This document shows, piece after piece, positions 35,877 to 46,138 of a DNA stretch of 64,000 bases. How positions within the stretch are numbered: the first letter of the stretch is position 1; the number at the start of each line of letters is the position of its first letter. The notes under the pieces are model-generated. The model did not search any database. It worked only from the letters and a program-made list of their open reading frames with translations, and was not told the DNA's origin. Made by a program: the position numbers and the translations under genes. This DNA is from Candidatus Pseudothioglobus singularis PS1 (lineage in GTDB: Bacteria; Pseudomonadota; Gammaproteobacteria; PS1; Pseudothioglobaceae): positions 682,001 through 746,000 of the forward strand of contig NZ_CP006911.1 of NCBI RefSeq assembly GCF_001281385.1. Reading direction: 5' to 3'.

Positions 35877-37250
35877 CTATAAATTCTCTGCTGAAATATC
35901 ACAAGATTCAAGCCATTTTTTAAATTTCTCTTGTATATCAATGAGCGCAGTATGATCTTTTGCTTCAAAGCGTAAAACTAAACAAGGTGTTGTATTTGAA
36001 GGTCTAACGAGCCCCCAGCAATCCTCATAATCCACTCTAACACCATCGATGGTATTAATATTTGCACCTGGAAAATCTATATGACTTGATAAAGAATCCA
36101 TTGCTTCAAACTGTTGACCATGTTTGTCAAAGTTAATATTAATTTCTGGAGTACTTAAGTTAACTGGGAACTCATCAAATAATTCAGAGCATGACTTATT
36201 ACTTTTAGAGACAATTTCCAAGAGTCTTGCTGCAGTATACAATGCATCATCAAATCCATACCAACGTTCCTTAAAGAAAATATGGCCTGACATTTCTCCT
36301 GCAAGTGCAGCATTCGTCTCTTTTAATTTTTTCTTAATAAAGCTATGGCCAGTTCTAGACATGATAGGCTCTCCACCATTGTCTGAAATTACTTTAGGCA
36401 AAAGTGAAGTACATTTAACATCAAAGATAATTTTTGCACCTTTGTTACGCGAAAGAACGTCTTTAGCATAGAGCATCATTTGCTGATCAGCCCAGATAAT
36501 TTTACCTTTATTGTCGATCAGTCCTAGCCTATCACCATCTCCATCAAAGGCAAGGCCAAGATCAGATTTAGTCTCAATAACCTCTTGAATTAAATCTTCT
36601 AAATTTTTTGGCTTTGAGGGATCAGGGTGATGATTTGGAAATCTTCCATCAACCAAACAAAAAAGTTTTGAAAGTTTTACTCCGAGGGCTTCAAATAATT
36701 GAGGTGCTATATTGCCAGCAACACCATTCCCACAATCAATGACAATATTAAGTTCTTTTTCAAGATTAATGTCTGACTTGATTGTGTTTATATAGTCTTG
36801 ATCGATATTGATAGAGGTTGAAGTGCCTGATCCAGTTTTAAAATCATTTTCTAAAATTCTTGTATAAAGTGACTGTATCTTTTCAGCTGATAGAGTCTCT
36901 CCAGCAATCATAATTTTTAATCCGTTGTATTCTGCTGGATTGTGCGATCCAGTAATCATTACACCCGATGTAGCAGCTTTCGTGTGAGTCGCAAAATAGA
37001 CGACTGGAGAGGGGACCATTCCAATATTAACAACGTGACATCCACTTTCAATGAGTCCAGAAATAAGAGCTTCAGAAAGTTCGGGGCCCGTTAATCTCCC
37101 ATCTCTTCCAACGACAACTCCTCTTTCACCTTTCTCAATTGACTCACTTCCAACAGCTCTTCCAATTAATTTAACAATTTCAGGTGTTAATTCTGTTTCT
37201 ACAATTCCTCTAATATCATAGGCTTTAAAGATTGAACTTGGGATTTTCAT
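35877..37250 (-). CDS. algC: Phosphomannomutase/phosphoglucomutase (AlgC type)
   Basis: 457-residue alpha-D-phosphohexomutase that interconverts hexose 1- and 6-phosphates for envelope polysaccharide precursors. Seen: FKAYDIRGIVETELT at the N-terminus, the phosphoserine loop MITGSHNPAEYNG near residue 100, the metal loop FDGDGDRLG near 240, the sugar-binding GEMSGHIFFKERW, and the phosphate-binding RPSNTTPCLVLRFE at the end. Length fits Pseudomonas AlgC (about 463). Divergent from aceE. ManB is an equally fair name. Confidence 0.92.
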   Translation of the reverse strand: MKIPSSIFKAYDIRGIVETELTPEIVKLIGRAVGSESIEKGERGVVVGRDGRLTGPELSEALISGLIESGCHVVNIGMVPSPVVYFATHTKAATSGVMITGSHNPAEYNGLKIMIAGETLSAEKIQSLYTRILENDFKTGSGTSTSINIDQDYINTIKSDINLEKELNIVIDCGNGVAGNIAPQLFEALGVKLSKLFCLVDGRFPNHHPDPSKPKNLEDLIQEVIETKSDLGLAFDGDGDRLGLIDNKGKIIWADQQMMLYAKDVLSRNKGAKIIFDVKCTSLLPKVISDNGGEPIMSRTGHSFIKKKLKETNAALAGEMSGHIFFKERWYGFDDALYTAARLLEIVSKSNKSCSELFDEFPVNLSTPEININFDKHGQQFEAMDSLSSHIDFPGANINTIDGVRVDYEDCWGLVRPSNTTPCLVLRFEAKDHTALIDIQEKFKKWLESCDISAENL

Positions 37251-37383
37251 GTAATAATTTATTTATTAAGAAGAGAAATATTTTACAGAATAAAAAGTTC
37301 AAAAATACAACACGACCTGATTGGTTTTTTTAACTTTTTTAAGGGATAATAGCAATCCTAATTTTTATCAAAAATGAGAATTT

Positions 37384-40035
37384 ATGTCTGAAAAAGATAT
37401 TGACCCCCAAGAAACTATTGAATGGTTAGAGGCCTTTAGATCCGTTGCTCGTTTTGGGGGTGAAGATAGAGCTAAATATATTCTACAAAAGCTTACAGAT
37501 ATGGCACATGAGGATGGAATGAGCTTACCTCAGGGTGTTAATACAGCCTATCTAAATTCCATCCCAGTTGAAAAAGAGAGTGAGTTGATTGTAAAGCATG
37601 ATGTTGAGCATCGAATTAAATCTATCATTCGATGGAATGCCATGATAATGGTTGTTAAAGCCAACCAGGTCTCATCAGAGCTTGGAGGACATATTGCCTC
37701 TTTTGCCTCAAGCGCAACTCTTTATGAGGTTGGCTTTAATCACTTTTATCGTGGAAATGATTTAGATCAGGGTGCGGACCTAATTTTTTTCCAAGGTCAT
37801 ATTGCTCCAGGTATATATTCAAGAGCTTTTCTTGAGGGAAGAATTTCTGAGAAACAGATGTTAAATTTTAGGCAAGAGGCTAATAAAGAGGGTTTATCTT
37901 CTTACCCGCATCCATGGCTCATGCCAGATTTTTGGGAATTTCCAACTGTCTCAATGGGGTTGGGACCTATTATGGCGATATATCAAGCTCGCTTTATGAA
38001 GTATCTTCAGCACAGAGATATTATACAAACAGACAAAAGAACGGTTTGGGCATATATTGGTGATGGAGAAACAGATGAGCCAGAATCACTTGGCGCAATT
38101 TCATTGGCTGGAAGAGAGAAGCTCGATAACCTTATATTTGTTATCAACTGCAACCTACAAAGACTTGATGGTCCAGTGAGAGGAAACGGTAAGATTATTC
38201 AAGAACTTGAGGGAATGTTCCGAGGCGCTGGCTGGAATGTTATTAAAGTGATCTGGGGCAGGGGATGGGATAAGCTACTTGCAAATGATACTTCTGGTCT
38301 TCTAAAACAAAGAATGGAAGAAGTTGTTGATGGAGAATATCAAGCCTATAAGGCAAAAGATGGAGCTTATGTTCGTAAACATTTTTTTGGGAAGTATCCA
38401 GAGACACTTAAACTTGTAGAGCACATGTCAGATGATGAGATTTTTGGACTTACTCGAGGAGGCCATGATCCAAACAAGGTTTATCAGGCTTATAAAGCTG
38501 CTAAAGAACACATTGGCCAGCCTACTGTAATTTTGGCAAAGACTGTTAAAGGCTATGGTATGGGCGAAGCTGGTGAAGGAAAAAATACCACTCATAGTCA
38601 AAAGAAATTAGGTGTAGATGCACTGGTCCGTGTTGCTGAGCGTTTTGATATACCTGTCACTCAGAAAGATGCTGAAGAGCTCAACTTTTATAAACCTGCT
38701 GAAGATAGTGAGGAGTTAACGTACTTAAGATCAAGAAGAGAAGCATTGGGCGGTTATTTACCAACAAGAAGCTTTGAACTTGAGTCTTTCAATATCCCTG
38801 ATTTAATTACATTTGAGCCCCTTCTAAAATCTACTGAAGGGAAAGAGATGTCAAGCACTATGGCATTTGTTCGTTTTTTATCTCTTCTCATTAGGGATAA
38901 GGAGATTGGTCCAAGGGTTGTTCCTATTGTTCCTGATGAGGCAAGAACATTTGGAATGGAGGGATTATTTAGACAAATGGGCATCTACTCATCATCAGGC
39001 CAACTTTATGAGCCTGAAGATTCCGATAAAGTGATGTGGTACAAGGAAGATATCAAAGGTCAAGTATTGCAAGAAGGAATTAATGAAGCTGGAGCAATTT
39101 CTGATTGGATTGCGGCTGCTACAGCATATGCATCTCACAATGTAACAATGATTCCGTTCTATATTTATTACTCTAAGTTTGGCTTTCAAAGAGTGGGTGA
39201 TCTCGCTTGGGCTGCTGGAGATATGCAATCAAAGGGCTTCTTGATGGGTGGAACAGCGGGCAGAACAACATTGGCTGGTGAGGGTCTTCAACATCAAGAT
39301 GGAGATTCTTTGATCGTTGCTAATACAATACCTAACTGTGTTTCATATGATCCAACCTATGCATACGAACTTGCTGTCATTCTTAGGGATGGAATGCATC
39401 GCATGTATGAAAAGATGGAAAACATTTTCTATTATGTTACTTTGATGAATGAGAACTACCCGCATCCAGAGATGCCTAAAGGGGTCGAAGAGGGAATTAT
39501 TAAAGGAATTTACCCATTAAAAACTGTTGGCAATTCTAAAATTGAGGTTCAGCTATTAGGTAGTGGTGCGATTCTTAGAGAAGTTGAAAAAGCTGCTGAT
39601 ATTCTTGAAAAAGATTGGGGGGTTATGTCTCATGTTTGGAGTGTAACAAGTTTTAATGAGGTCACAAGAGAGGCTCAACGCGTAGACAGAGATAACCTTT
39701 ATAACACCAGTAAAACTAATCAAGCTCCTTACATCACGAAGTGCTTCAGTAAGTCAAAAGGTCCAATAATTGCTGCTACTGATTACATGCGAAACTATGC
39801 AGAACAAATCAGAAAATATATCCCCTCGCGTTATGAGGTCTTGGGTACAGATGGATTTGGAAGATCTGATTCAAGAAAAGAGCTTAGATATTTCTTCGAG
39901 GTCAACGCTAATTATATTGTTTTTGTAACGCTTAAGGCACTTGTAGATGATGGCTTACTAGAGCCCAAGACAATAAAAACAGCAATCAAGAAGCTCAATA
40001 TTGATAAAGATAAGTCAAATCCAATGCATTCTTAA
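37384..40035 (+). CDS. aceE: Pyruvate dehydrogenase E1 component (homodimeric)
   Basis: 883-residue thiamine-diphosphate enzyme decarboxylating pyruvate and acetylating the lipoyl domain of E2. Seen: SSATLYEVGFNHFYRG, ThDP/Mg motif YIGDGETDEPESLGAI ... NCNLQRLDGPVRG, TRGGHDPNKVY, and the C-terminal GTDGFGRSDSRKELRYFFEV. Length is typical (about 885). aceF and lpd do not follow; instead a hopJ-like gene starts 6 nt after the stop, so E2 and E3 must be encoded elsewhere. The 133-nt gap to divergent algC contains a GATAAT-like -10 sequence at about 37346. Confidence 0.96.
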   Translation: MSEKDIDPQETIEWLEAFRSVARFGGEDRAKYILQKLTDMAHEDGMSLPQGVNTAYLNSIPVEKESELIVKHDVEHRIKSIIRWNAMIMVVKANQVSSELGGHIASFASSATLYEVGFNHFYRGNDLDQGADLIFFQGHIAPGIYSRAFLEGRISEKQMLNFRQEANKEGLSSYPHPWLMPDFWEFPTVSMGLGPIMAIYQARFMKYLQHRDIIQTDKRTVWAYIGDGETDEPESLGAISLAGREKLDNLIFVINCNLQRLDGPVRGNGKIIQELEGMFRGAGWNVIKVIWGRGWDKLLANDTSGLLKQRMEEVVDGEYQAYKAKDGAYVRKHFFGKYPETLKLVEHMSDDEIFGLTRGGHDPNKVYQAYKAAKEHIGQPTVILAKTVKGYGMGEAGEGKNTTHSQKKLGVDALVRVAERFDIPVTQKDAEELNFYKPAEDSEELTYLRSRREALGGYLPTRSFELESFNIPDLITFEPLLKSTEGKEMSSTMAFVRFLSLLIRDKEIGPRVVPIVPDEARTFGMEGLFRQMGIYSSSGQLYEPEDSDKVMWYKEDIKGQVLQEGINEAGAISDWIAAATAYASHNVTMIPFYIYYSKFGFQRVGDLAWAAGDMQSKGFLMGGTAGRTTLAGEGLQHQDGDSLIVANTIPNCVSYDPTYAYELAVILRDGMHRMYEKMENIFYYVTLMNENYPHPEMPKGVEEGIIKGIYPLKTVGNSKIEVQLLGSGAILREVEKAADILEKDWGVMSHVWSVTSFNEVTREAQRVDRDNLYNTSKTNQAPYITKCFSKSKGPIIAATDYMRNYAEQIRKYIPSRYEVLGTDGFGRSDSRKELRYFFEVNANYIVFVTLKALVDDGLLEPKTIKTAIKKLNIDKDKSNPMHS

Positions 40036-40041
40036 GAGTTA

Positions 40042-40386
40042 ATGAATACAGCACAGTGCCTTAAAATAATTCGATCAGAATCAGAAATAAGCTTTTCTGA
40101 TTTTATTGAATTAATAGATAATGAATATTGGTTCTCAAATATTGCATTTGAGAATGGCAATATCTTAAATTCAATCAACGAAAACCAAGGCTCTGCTAAA
40201 GTATTTTGTTTTGGTCGTATGCATTCACTCTCTAAACAGGAAACACTTAAATGCTTCGGAGAGCACTATAAATCAGTATTAGAGTCTCCTGAGGATACAA
40301 AATCCCATTTAAATATTAGAAGTTTTATTGAAAACAGTTGGAAGGGATTGTTAATTGATTACGACGCATTAACGATCAAAAATTAA
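40042..40386 (+). CDS. HopJ-family protein
   Basis: 114-residue protein matching the HopJ type III effector family (PF08888) as I know it: SFSDFIELIDNEYWFSNIAF, FENGNILNSINENQGSAKVF and GEHYKSVLESPEDTKSHLNI. Despite the name the family is widespread in free-living marine and environmental bacteria and is probably not an effector there; function unknown. It starts 6 nt after aceE and 5 nt before the MFS gene, so the three are likely co-transcribed. Confidence 0.82.
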   Translation: MNTAQCLKIIRSESEISFSDFIELIDNEYWFSNIAFENGNILNSINENQGSAKVFCFGRMHSLSKQETLKCFGEHYKSVLESPEDTKSHLNIRSFIENSWKGLLIDYDALTIKN

Positions 40387-40391
40387 TCAAC

Positions 40392-41570
40392 ATGGATCAG
40401 GCAATCTCATCAGAACAAAGCAAAGCCTATGATAACGGCGTTTATGCAACTTTTCTTGGTGCTTTTCTTGTGCTTTTTCAAATTGGAATATATTTTGTAT
40501 ACATTCCTTGGAATGCCGAAAGACTTCAAATTACAGAAGCTGAAATTGGAATGGGATTGTTTGCTTTTGGGATTTTAAATTTAATCGGTAACCAAATCTC
40601 AGGGCGCCTTATTGTTCCAAAAATAGGCACTAAAAACACAATTGTTATTGGTCTTTTGGGGATTGCCTATTGCCCTCTACTTCTGATACTTTCTCCAAAC
40701 TATTATTGGTTTTTAATTTCGTTTATGCCTTTTGGTTTTTTTGTAGGGCTTTTTAGTCCCTCATCTCAATCTCAGATCTCAATGATTGAAAGCAAGACAT
40801 CCAGGATTCTAACGCCACTTTATCACGCAGCTTTTAGTTTTGGTTCCCTAATGGGCGCTTTTAGTGCATTTTTTACTATTAGGTATATAGATAATCCAAT
40901 ATTGATATTTTCAGTAACAGGCACCTTATTAGTAATTGGGGCAATTTTGATATACAAATTTGGACTTAATAAATCATTTGAAAATCTAGAGAAAACACCA
41001 AGATTTAAATTACCTAAAAAATCAATTTTGATATTTGGCATTTTAATGATGCTTAATTACGCAACAATGGGAATTATTTTGGATTGGTCTGCTCTCTGGC
41101 TGACAAAGGATTTATTGGTTCCTTTGTACCTGGGAGGTGCAGTAATTTTTGCATTTAATATTGGCGAGATAAGTGCCAGGTTAATTGCTTCAAAAATGAT
41201 TAATAAGGCTAGTGAAAGAATTGTTGGTGGGTATCTTAGCATTGCTGCAGGAGTGATGTTATTTATTTCAATATTGACTTCTAATTTCTATATTATCGTT
41301 TTTGGAATGCTGCTATTTGGTTTTGGAACAGCTAATTTTATAGCCATTATATTTCGATTGGCAATTCGTATCACAGATGAACCGATTAGTCTAACTGTTG
41401 CTAATTTGATAACCCTTGGCTTTGCTGGCTTTATTTTTGGGCCTGCTTTGGTTGGTTATTTGGCAGAATTCTTAAGCCTTACGTTCAATATGTATCTATT
41501 AAGTGTTGTTTGGGGCCTTAATGGAGTGGCCCTTTTAGTAATGATGAAGCGAGTGAATTCTGGTAATTAG
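40392..41570 (+). CDS. Major facilitator superfamily transporter
   Basis: 392-residue membrane protein with about 12 hydrophobic helices. Seen: AFLVLFQIGIYFVYIPWNAE at the first helix, GNQISGRLIVPKIGTKNTIV (loop 2-3 motif region), ISARLIASKMINKASERIVG in the second half, and a basic central loop. It resembles FucP/YbjJ-like MFS proteins; substrate cannot be told. Its stop codon interlocks with that of slyX on the other strand (TTAG). Confidence 0.85.
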   Translation: MDQAISSEQSKAYDNGVYATFLGAFLVLFQIGIYFVYIPWNAERLQITEAEIGMGLFAFGILNLIGNQISGRLIVPKIGTKNTIVIGLLGIAYCPLLLILSPNYYWFLISFMPFGFFVGLFSPSSQSQISMIESKTSRILTPLYHAAFSFGSLMGAFSAFFTIRYIDNPILIFSVTGTLLVIGAILIYKFGLNKSFENLEKTPRFKLPKKSILIFGILMMLNYATMGIILDWSALWLTKDLLVPLYLGGAVIFAFNIGEISARLIASKMINKASERIVGGYLSIAAGVMLFISILTSNFYIIVFGMLLFGFGTANFIAIIFRLAIRITDEPISLTVANLITLGFAGFIFGPALVGYLAEFLSLTFNMYLLSVVWGLNGVALLVMMKRVNSGN

Positions 41571-41776
41571 TAGTGGGGCGGCTTATCATCATTGATTTGA
41601 CTGTCATTAGAGGATGAGTCAGAGTTATTCAACAACTTTTCATTGGTTTCTTTAAGTTTGGAGTTGAGTTGCTCAATCTTCTCACCTTGACGAAATACTA
41701 CCATATTTAGATCATCAATCATATTCTGCAGATAGGCAATCTTTTCTTCAAGTGATACTAGTTTTTCATCTGACAT
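41567..41776 (-). CDS. slyX: SlyX-like coiled-coil protein
   Basis: 69-residue small protein: an N-terminal coiled coil (VSLEEKIAYLQNMIDDLNMV ... KIEQLNSKLKETNEKL), a polar linker, and the C-terminal PPHY motif that ends SlyX proteins. I choose ATG 41776, which has GGAGG 8 nt upstream; an upstream in-frame ATG (41791) would destroy that spacing. Function of SlyX is unknown. It lies downstream of pnp and its terminator. Confidence 0.88.
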   Translation of the reverse strand: MSDEKLVSLEEKIAYLQNMIDDLNMVVFRQGEKIEQLNSKLKETNEKLLNNSDSSSNDSQINDDKPPHY

Positions 41777-41793
41777 AATTCTATCCTCCATAA

Positions 41794-41817
41794 AAAAGCC
41801 ACCTTGCGGTGGCTTTT
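41794..41817 (-). terminator. Intrinsic terminator of pnp
   Basis: Perfect 10-bp stem AAAAGCCACC/GGTGGCTTTT around TTGC, with U-runs on both strands. It starts 5 nt after the pnp stop and overlaps the slyX upstream region, so slyX probably has its own promoter or depends on read-through. Confidence 0.9.
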
Positions 41818-41821
41818 ATTT

Positions 41822-43912
41822 TTACTTCTCTATTAGAACTTTTCTCGAAAGTTTGATTCGTCCTCGGTCTATCCCAAGAACCTTAACTTCAATTTCTTCA
41901 CCTTCTTTAAGATAGTCTTCAACTTTCTCAACTCTCTCATGAGCAATTTCAGAAACATGTAAGAGGCCATCTTGATTAGGCATGATTGTAATAAAAGCTC
42001 CAAATTCAACTATTTTGGCAACCTTGCCCATGTAAACTTTATTGACTTCAGGAACAGCAGTTACGTCCTTGACCATTTGAACTGCTTTTTCAAAGCTTTC
42101 AGAGTCATTAGCAAAAACATTAACATTTCCATCATCGTCAACATCTACACTAGCTCCAGATTGAGCAACAATTCCTCTAATAGTCTCACCACCTTTTCCA
42201 ATAACATCTCTGATCTTATCAGTCGGTATTTTGATAACTTTAGTTTTAGGGGCATTCTTGGAAGCCGAATTAGGCTCTGAAATAACTTCATTCATTTGAC
42301 CAAGAATATTAAGTCTTGCATCTTTGGCTTGCTTAAGGGCAATAGACATAATGTCTTCAGTGATACCATCTATCTTAATATCCATTTGAAGGGCATTAAT
42401 ACCTTTTGTGGTTCCTGCAACCTTAAAGTCCATGTCACCCAGGTGATCCTCGTCACCTAAGATGTCTGTAAGAACTGTAAAGCGTTCATCATCTTTTACT
42501 AAGCCCATTGCAATACCTGCAACTGGTGCCTTTAGTGGGACTCCTGCATCCATCAGAGATAGTGACGAACCACAGACACTTGCCATAGAGCTAGATCCAT
42601 TTGACTCTGTAATTTCAGAAACAACTCTGATAGTGTATGGAAATTCCTCTAAATTTGGAAGACACGCTGAGATGCCTCTGCGCGCAAGTCTTCCGTGACC
42701 AACTTCACGTCTCTTAACGCCCATAACTCTGCCCGTCTCACCAACACAGTAAGGAGGGAAGTTGTAATGAAGCATGAAATGATCTTCAATTCGGTCATTC
42801 GATTCCAGTTTTTCAATTAACTGCGCGTCTCTCTTAGACCCCAGAGTAGTAACAACTAAAGCCTGAGTTTCACCTCTTGTGAAAAGAGCAGAGCCGTGCG
42901 TATTTTCAAGAACCCCAGTTTCGATTGCAAGCTCTCTAACAGTTGAGTTATCTCTGCCATCAATTCTTGGTTCGCCAGCTAAAATTCTCTCTCTAACAGT
43001 TGATTTTTCAATTTTTTTAATATAATTTTTAACTTCATCTTGGCTTATTGAGTCATCTTCACTCACAAACTCTTCTAATGCAGCATCTTTAACTTCACCC
43101 ATTTTTTCATAACGCTCCATCTTATCAACAGTTTGATAAGCTTCAGCAATTTGACTTTCAAATTTAGATTTGATTGATGTCAATAGGGTCTCATTGTCTG
43201 CTGGAGCAACCCATTCGCGAGGAGCAATACCAACTTCTTTGGCAAATTCAGCAACGTTATCAATTACTACTTGAAATTGCTCATGAGCATACATGACACC
43301 TCCAAGCATAACTTCTTCTGAGAGTTCACTTGCTTCTGACTCAACCATTAATACTGCATCCTTAGTTCCTGCCACAACCATATCTAACTCAGACGTCTCT
43401 AATTCTGAATAGGTTGGATTAACCATATAGCTTCCATCTTTAAAGCCAACACGCGCAGCACCAATTGGGCCTTTAAAAGGAACACCAGAAATTGCCAGTG
43501 CAGCTGAAGTTCCAAGCATAGCTAGAACATCTGGATCAACATTTTTGTTAGCAGAGATTACTTGGATCATTACCTGTACTTCATTCATGTAGCCATTTGG
43601 AAATAGTGGACGAATAGGGCGATCAATTAGTCTAGAAGTTAGTGTTTCTTTTTCACTAGGTCTACCTTCTCTTTTAAGGAAACCTCCTGGAATTTTTCCA
43701 GCAGCATATGTTTTTTCAATGTAGTCTACCGATAAAGGGAAGAATGATTGACCTGGCTTTGCTTCTTTTGCACCAACAACACTGACTAGTACTTGTGTGT
43801 CATCCATGCTTGCTAAGACAGCGCCATGCGCCTGTCTTGCAACCCTGCCAGTTTCGAAAGTAATTTGACTATTGCCAAACGTAAAACTTTTTTGAACTAT
43901 ATTCATGTCCAT
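41822..43912 (-). CDS. pnp: Polynucleotide phosphorylase
   Basis: 696-residue 3'-5' exoribonuclease of the RNA degradosome. Seen: two RNase PH-like domains ([20 protein letters not shown] near residue 75; [14 protein letters not shown] and [20 protein letters not shown] in the second), a KH domain ([20 protein letters not shown] near 570) and a C-terminal S1 domain ([20 protein letters not shown]). GGAGT precedes the ATG. rpsO, which usually lies directly upstream, is not there; the roxA stop is 200 nt upstream instead. Confidence 0.97.
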   Translation of the reverse strand: MDMNIVQKSFTFGNSQITFETGRVARQAHGAVLASMDDTQVLVSVVGAKEAKPGQSFFPLSVDYIEKTYAAGKIPGGFLKREGRPSEKETLTSRLIDRPIRPLFPNGYMNEVQVMIQVISANKNVDPDVLAMLGTSAALAISGVPFKGPIGAARVGFKDGSYMVNPTYSELETSELDMVVAGTKDAVLMVESEASELSEEVMLGGVMYAHEQFQVVIDNVAEFAKEVGIAPREWVAPADNETLLTSIKSKFESQIAEAYQTVDKMERYEKMGEVKDAALEEFVSEDDSISQDEVKNYIKKIEKSTVRERILAGEPRIDGRDNSTVRELAIETGVLENTHGSALFTRGETQALVVTTLGSKRDAQLIEKLESNDRIEDHFMLHYNFPPYCVGETGRVMGVKRREVGHGRLARRGISACLPNLEEFPYTIRVVSEITESNGSSSMASVCGSSLSLMDAGVPLKAPVAGIAMGLVKDDERFTVLTDILGDEDHLGDMDFKVAGTTKGINALQMDIKIDGITEDIMSIALKQAKDARLNILGQMNEVISEPNSASKNAPKTKVIKIPTDKIRDVIGKGGETIRGIVAQSGASVDVDDDGNVNVFANDSESFEKAVQMVKDVTAVPEVNKVYMGKVAKIVEFGAFITIMPNQDGLLHVSEIAHERVEKVEDYLKEGEEIEVKVLGIDRGRIKLSRKVLIEK

Positions 43913-43973
43913 TGTGTTACTCCAATAAAATAAAAAATGTTTTATGGTTTAACGCAATAAGCTTTATATAAAA

Positions 43974-43990
43974 CATACCTTGCAGGTATG
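43974..43990 (-). promoter_or_regulatory. Small hairpin in the pnp leader region
   Basis: 6-bp stem CATACC/GGTATG with a 5-nt loop, about 60 nt before the pnp ATG. In E. coli the pnp leader forms an RNase III-processed hairpin used for autoregulation; this one is shorter, so any similar role is a guess. Confidence 0.35.
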
Positions 43991-44112
43991 CTTGAGATAA
44001 AACTTACCTAAATCCATAAAACAGTTGAATTATCCCCTAATTTTTTTCCTCAGATAAACTAATTTATTAGTTGTTAGAATGCTTAATATGGCTATTAATT
44101 AGCATATTTTGC

Positions 44113-45231
44113 TTAAATTTTAGGGTGTGTTTCTTCTAAAAGTGATAACGAAGAAAATTGAATGGCAAGAGGCTTATTTTTATCGTTAACTTTAATCTTT
44201 CTAGTGTTACAAAAATCAATGATCGAATCATCAAGAATATCGTTTATTCTTAATGTATTTCCATTGATAAATACAACTAACTCCTTATCAATAAATTGAT
44301 ATGCAATTCGACTTAAAGGATGGAGGTTGTAAGTTACAGACTCTTTAATCACTACTGGGTCTTCAAATGCAACTATCTCGTTTAATTTTTCTTCATCTAA
44401 GGGGTCTAGTTTTGTCACAAAACACCCAAAAAACGTATCAGGTAAATCACTATTTTGTAATAATTTGTGTGATTTTTCAATAGCTGAATAGGGTATTTCA
44501 GCCGAGCTGTTAGAATTTAACCATAATGGATCTTCATAATAGGAATTGTTGTATTTGTCTATCGTTAGCTCAAGGGATTCTAACATTTCGTTAGCTGAGT
44601 AAGATCTATAACCAATTGAGAGAGTTATGCATTCACTGTCGATACTTTCTCCGTGGTGAGCTATTCCAGGCGGTATATAAACTATATCTCCAGGCTCTGC
44701 CACCCAAGTCTTTTCTATTTCAAAGTTTTCCATGATTCGAAGCGGACTATTTGGAACATAATTGTTGGGATTACAGTCTATCGAACTTATTTGCCATTTT
44801 CTTTTTCCATGTCCTTGAAGTAAAAAAACGTCATAATGATCATAATGAGGGCCGACACTTCCTCCTAAAGAGGCAAACGAAATCATTACGTCATCAAATC
44901 GCCATCTCGGAATAAAGTTGAATTCATCTATCAGCTCATAGATTTCTTGCACATGCTTGTCTACGCCTTGAACCAATAATGTCCATTCATTATTGGGAGT
45001 ATTTTTAAAAGAGTTATCATTGAATGGGCCATTCTCTAGAGTCCATATATTTTTTAAAATGGAGCCCTTAATAATCCTAGACTCAAATTCCTCTTCACAC
45101 GACAATCCAGCAAGCTCATTAGGAGATAAAGGTGAAATGAAGTTAGGAATTGCATTCTTGATAAGTATTGGTTTTTTTTGCCAGTACTCATTCAAGAATT
45201 CTTCTTTTGAAATGCCGCCAAAATGAATCAT
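44113..45231 (-). CDS. roxA: Ribosomal protein uL16 arginine hydroxylase RoxA (YcfD)
   Basis: 372-residue JmjC-type 2-oxoglutarate/Fe(II) oxygenase that hydroxylates an arginine of ribosomal protein uL16 (YcfD in E. coli, 373 residues). Seen: KEEFLNEYWQKKPILIKNAI, the metal motif PHYDHYDVFLLQGHGKRKW with His129 and Asp131, and GDIVYIPPGIAHHGES with the second histidine at 192. The C-terminal dimerisation and winged-helix part is present by length. Divergent from the BesD-like gene; no functional link known. Confidence 0.9.
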   Translation of the reverse strand: MIHFGGISKEEFLNEYWQKKPILIKNAIPNFISPLSPNELAGLSCEEEFESRIIKGSILKNIWTLENGPFNDNSFKNTPNNEWTLLVQGVDKHVQEIYELIDEFNFIPRWRFDDVMISFASLGGSVGPHYDHYDVFLLQGHGKRKWQISSIDCNPNNYVPNSPLRIMENFEIEKTWVAEPGDIVYIPPGIAHHGESIDSECITLSIGYRSYSANEMLESLELTIDKYNNSYYEDPLWLNSNSSAEIPYSAIEKSHKLLQNSDLPDTFFGCFVTKLDPLDEEKLNEIVAFEDPVVIKESVTYNLHPLSRIAYQFIDKELVVFINGNTLRINDILDDSIIDFCNTRKIKVNDKNKPLAIQFSSLSLLEETHPKI

Positions 45232-45282
45232 TTTATTTCTAATATTTTTTTTATTTAATTATCTATTAACATATAGTCTTAT

Positions 45283-45299
45283 TTAGAATATTATTCTAA
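45283..45299. promoter_or_regulatory. Inverted repeat between roxA and the BesD-like gene
   Basis: TTAGAATA and TATTCTAA around a single central base: 8-bp perfect arms in the 106-nt divergent region. The site is 39 nt before the plus-strand ATG and 52 nt before the minus-strand ATG. Could be an operator or an AT-rich promoter by chance. Confidence 0.4.
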
Positions 45300-45337
45300 T
45301 CTTTTAAAGATAATTTTTATTTCAATTTTTTACTGGC

Positions 45338-46135
45338 ATGGCGGTTCAAGAAGAAATTAATTTGGCCACAATTATTGACTTGCAAAAGCACCCCATTAAT
45401 GATGATCATTACAGGGAAAAATGTAAAGTTGAGTTAGATAAAAGCGGCGTGCTTGTTCTAGATAATTTTCTGTATGAGGGTTCTATTAAAAGTATCCTTT
45501 CTGAAGCGAAAAAACAAGAGAACTTAGCTTATTATTGTGTTAATGAGCACAATGTCTACCTTAATCCATTTGACAAAAATCTAAGTAAAAACCATCCTCG
45601 AAATAAAACAGTAACCAGCTCAAAGGGCTGTATAACAGATGATCAAGTTCCTAAAAAATCATCTCTAAGAGCTCTATATAACTCGCTAAAGTTCAAGGAT
45701 TTTCTATGTGATGTACTTGATGAAACAGTCTTATATAAGTACGATGATAATTTATCTTCAATCAATATTCACTTCGCCAAAGAAGGGCAAGAGCTTGGTT
45801 GGCATTTTGACAATTCTTCATTTGCGATTACTCTTTTAATACAAAAGCCAAAAGCTGGAGGTCAATTTGAATATATCAGGCAATTTAGAAATTCAAATAT
45901 TAAAGACAACAATTATGATGGTGTCTTAAATTTACTAAACGGTAATTGTATTCCTGAAAAATTAACAATGGAAAACGGTACTCTTGTTTTATTTAGAGGA
46001 AAGGATGCGATTCACCGAGTTACCCCTACAATTGGAGATAGAACGCGAATATTGTCAGTTTTAGCTTACAACTCAAGACCTGATGTCAGTCTTTCAGAGT
46101 CAGCAAGAATGACTTTTTTTGGAAAGCTTTATTGA
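45338..46135 (+). CDS. 2OG-Fe(II) oxygenase of the HalD/BesD (ArpA-like) family
   Basis: 265-residue cupin-fold oxygenase. The C-terminal half follows the BesD/HalD family: ELGWHFDNSSFAITLLIQKP, AGGQFEYIRQFR, NGTLVLFRGKDAIHRVTPTI, GDRTRILSVLAYNSRPD. The iron triad is His156-x-Asp158 ... His226. BesD-type halogenases have Gly in place of this Asp, so this protein should hydroxylate rather than halogenate. Family members act on free amino acids such as lysine; the substrate here is unknown. A class I methyltransferase gene follows after 3 nt, suggesting two-step modification of one small molecule. Confidence 0.75.
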   Translation: MAVQEEINLATIIDLQKHPINDDHYREKCKVELDKSGVLVLDNFLYEGSIKSILSEAKKQENLAYYCVNEHNVYLNPFDKNLSKNHPRNKTVTSSKGCITDDQVPKKSSLRALYNSLKFKDFLCDVLDETVLYKYDDNLSSINIHFAKEGQELGWHFDNSSFAITLLIQKPKAGGQFEYIRQFRNSNIKDNNYDGVLNLLNGNCIPEKLTMENGTLVLFRGKDAIHRVTPTIGDRTRILSVLAYNSRPDVSLSESARMTFFGKLY

Positions 46136-46138
46136 TTT

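Noticed and set aside
45338..46135. Radical halogenase activity for the BesD-like protein
   Set aside because: The iron site has HFD (His156, Asp158); halogenases of this family need Gly or Ala in place of the Asp to leave room for chloride.
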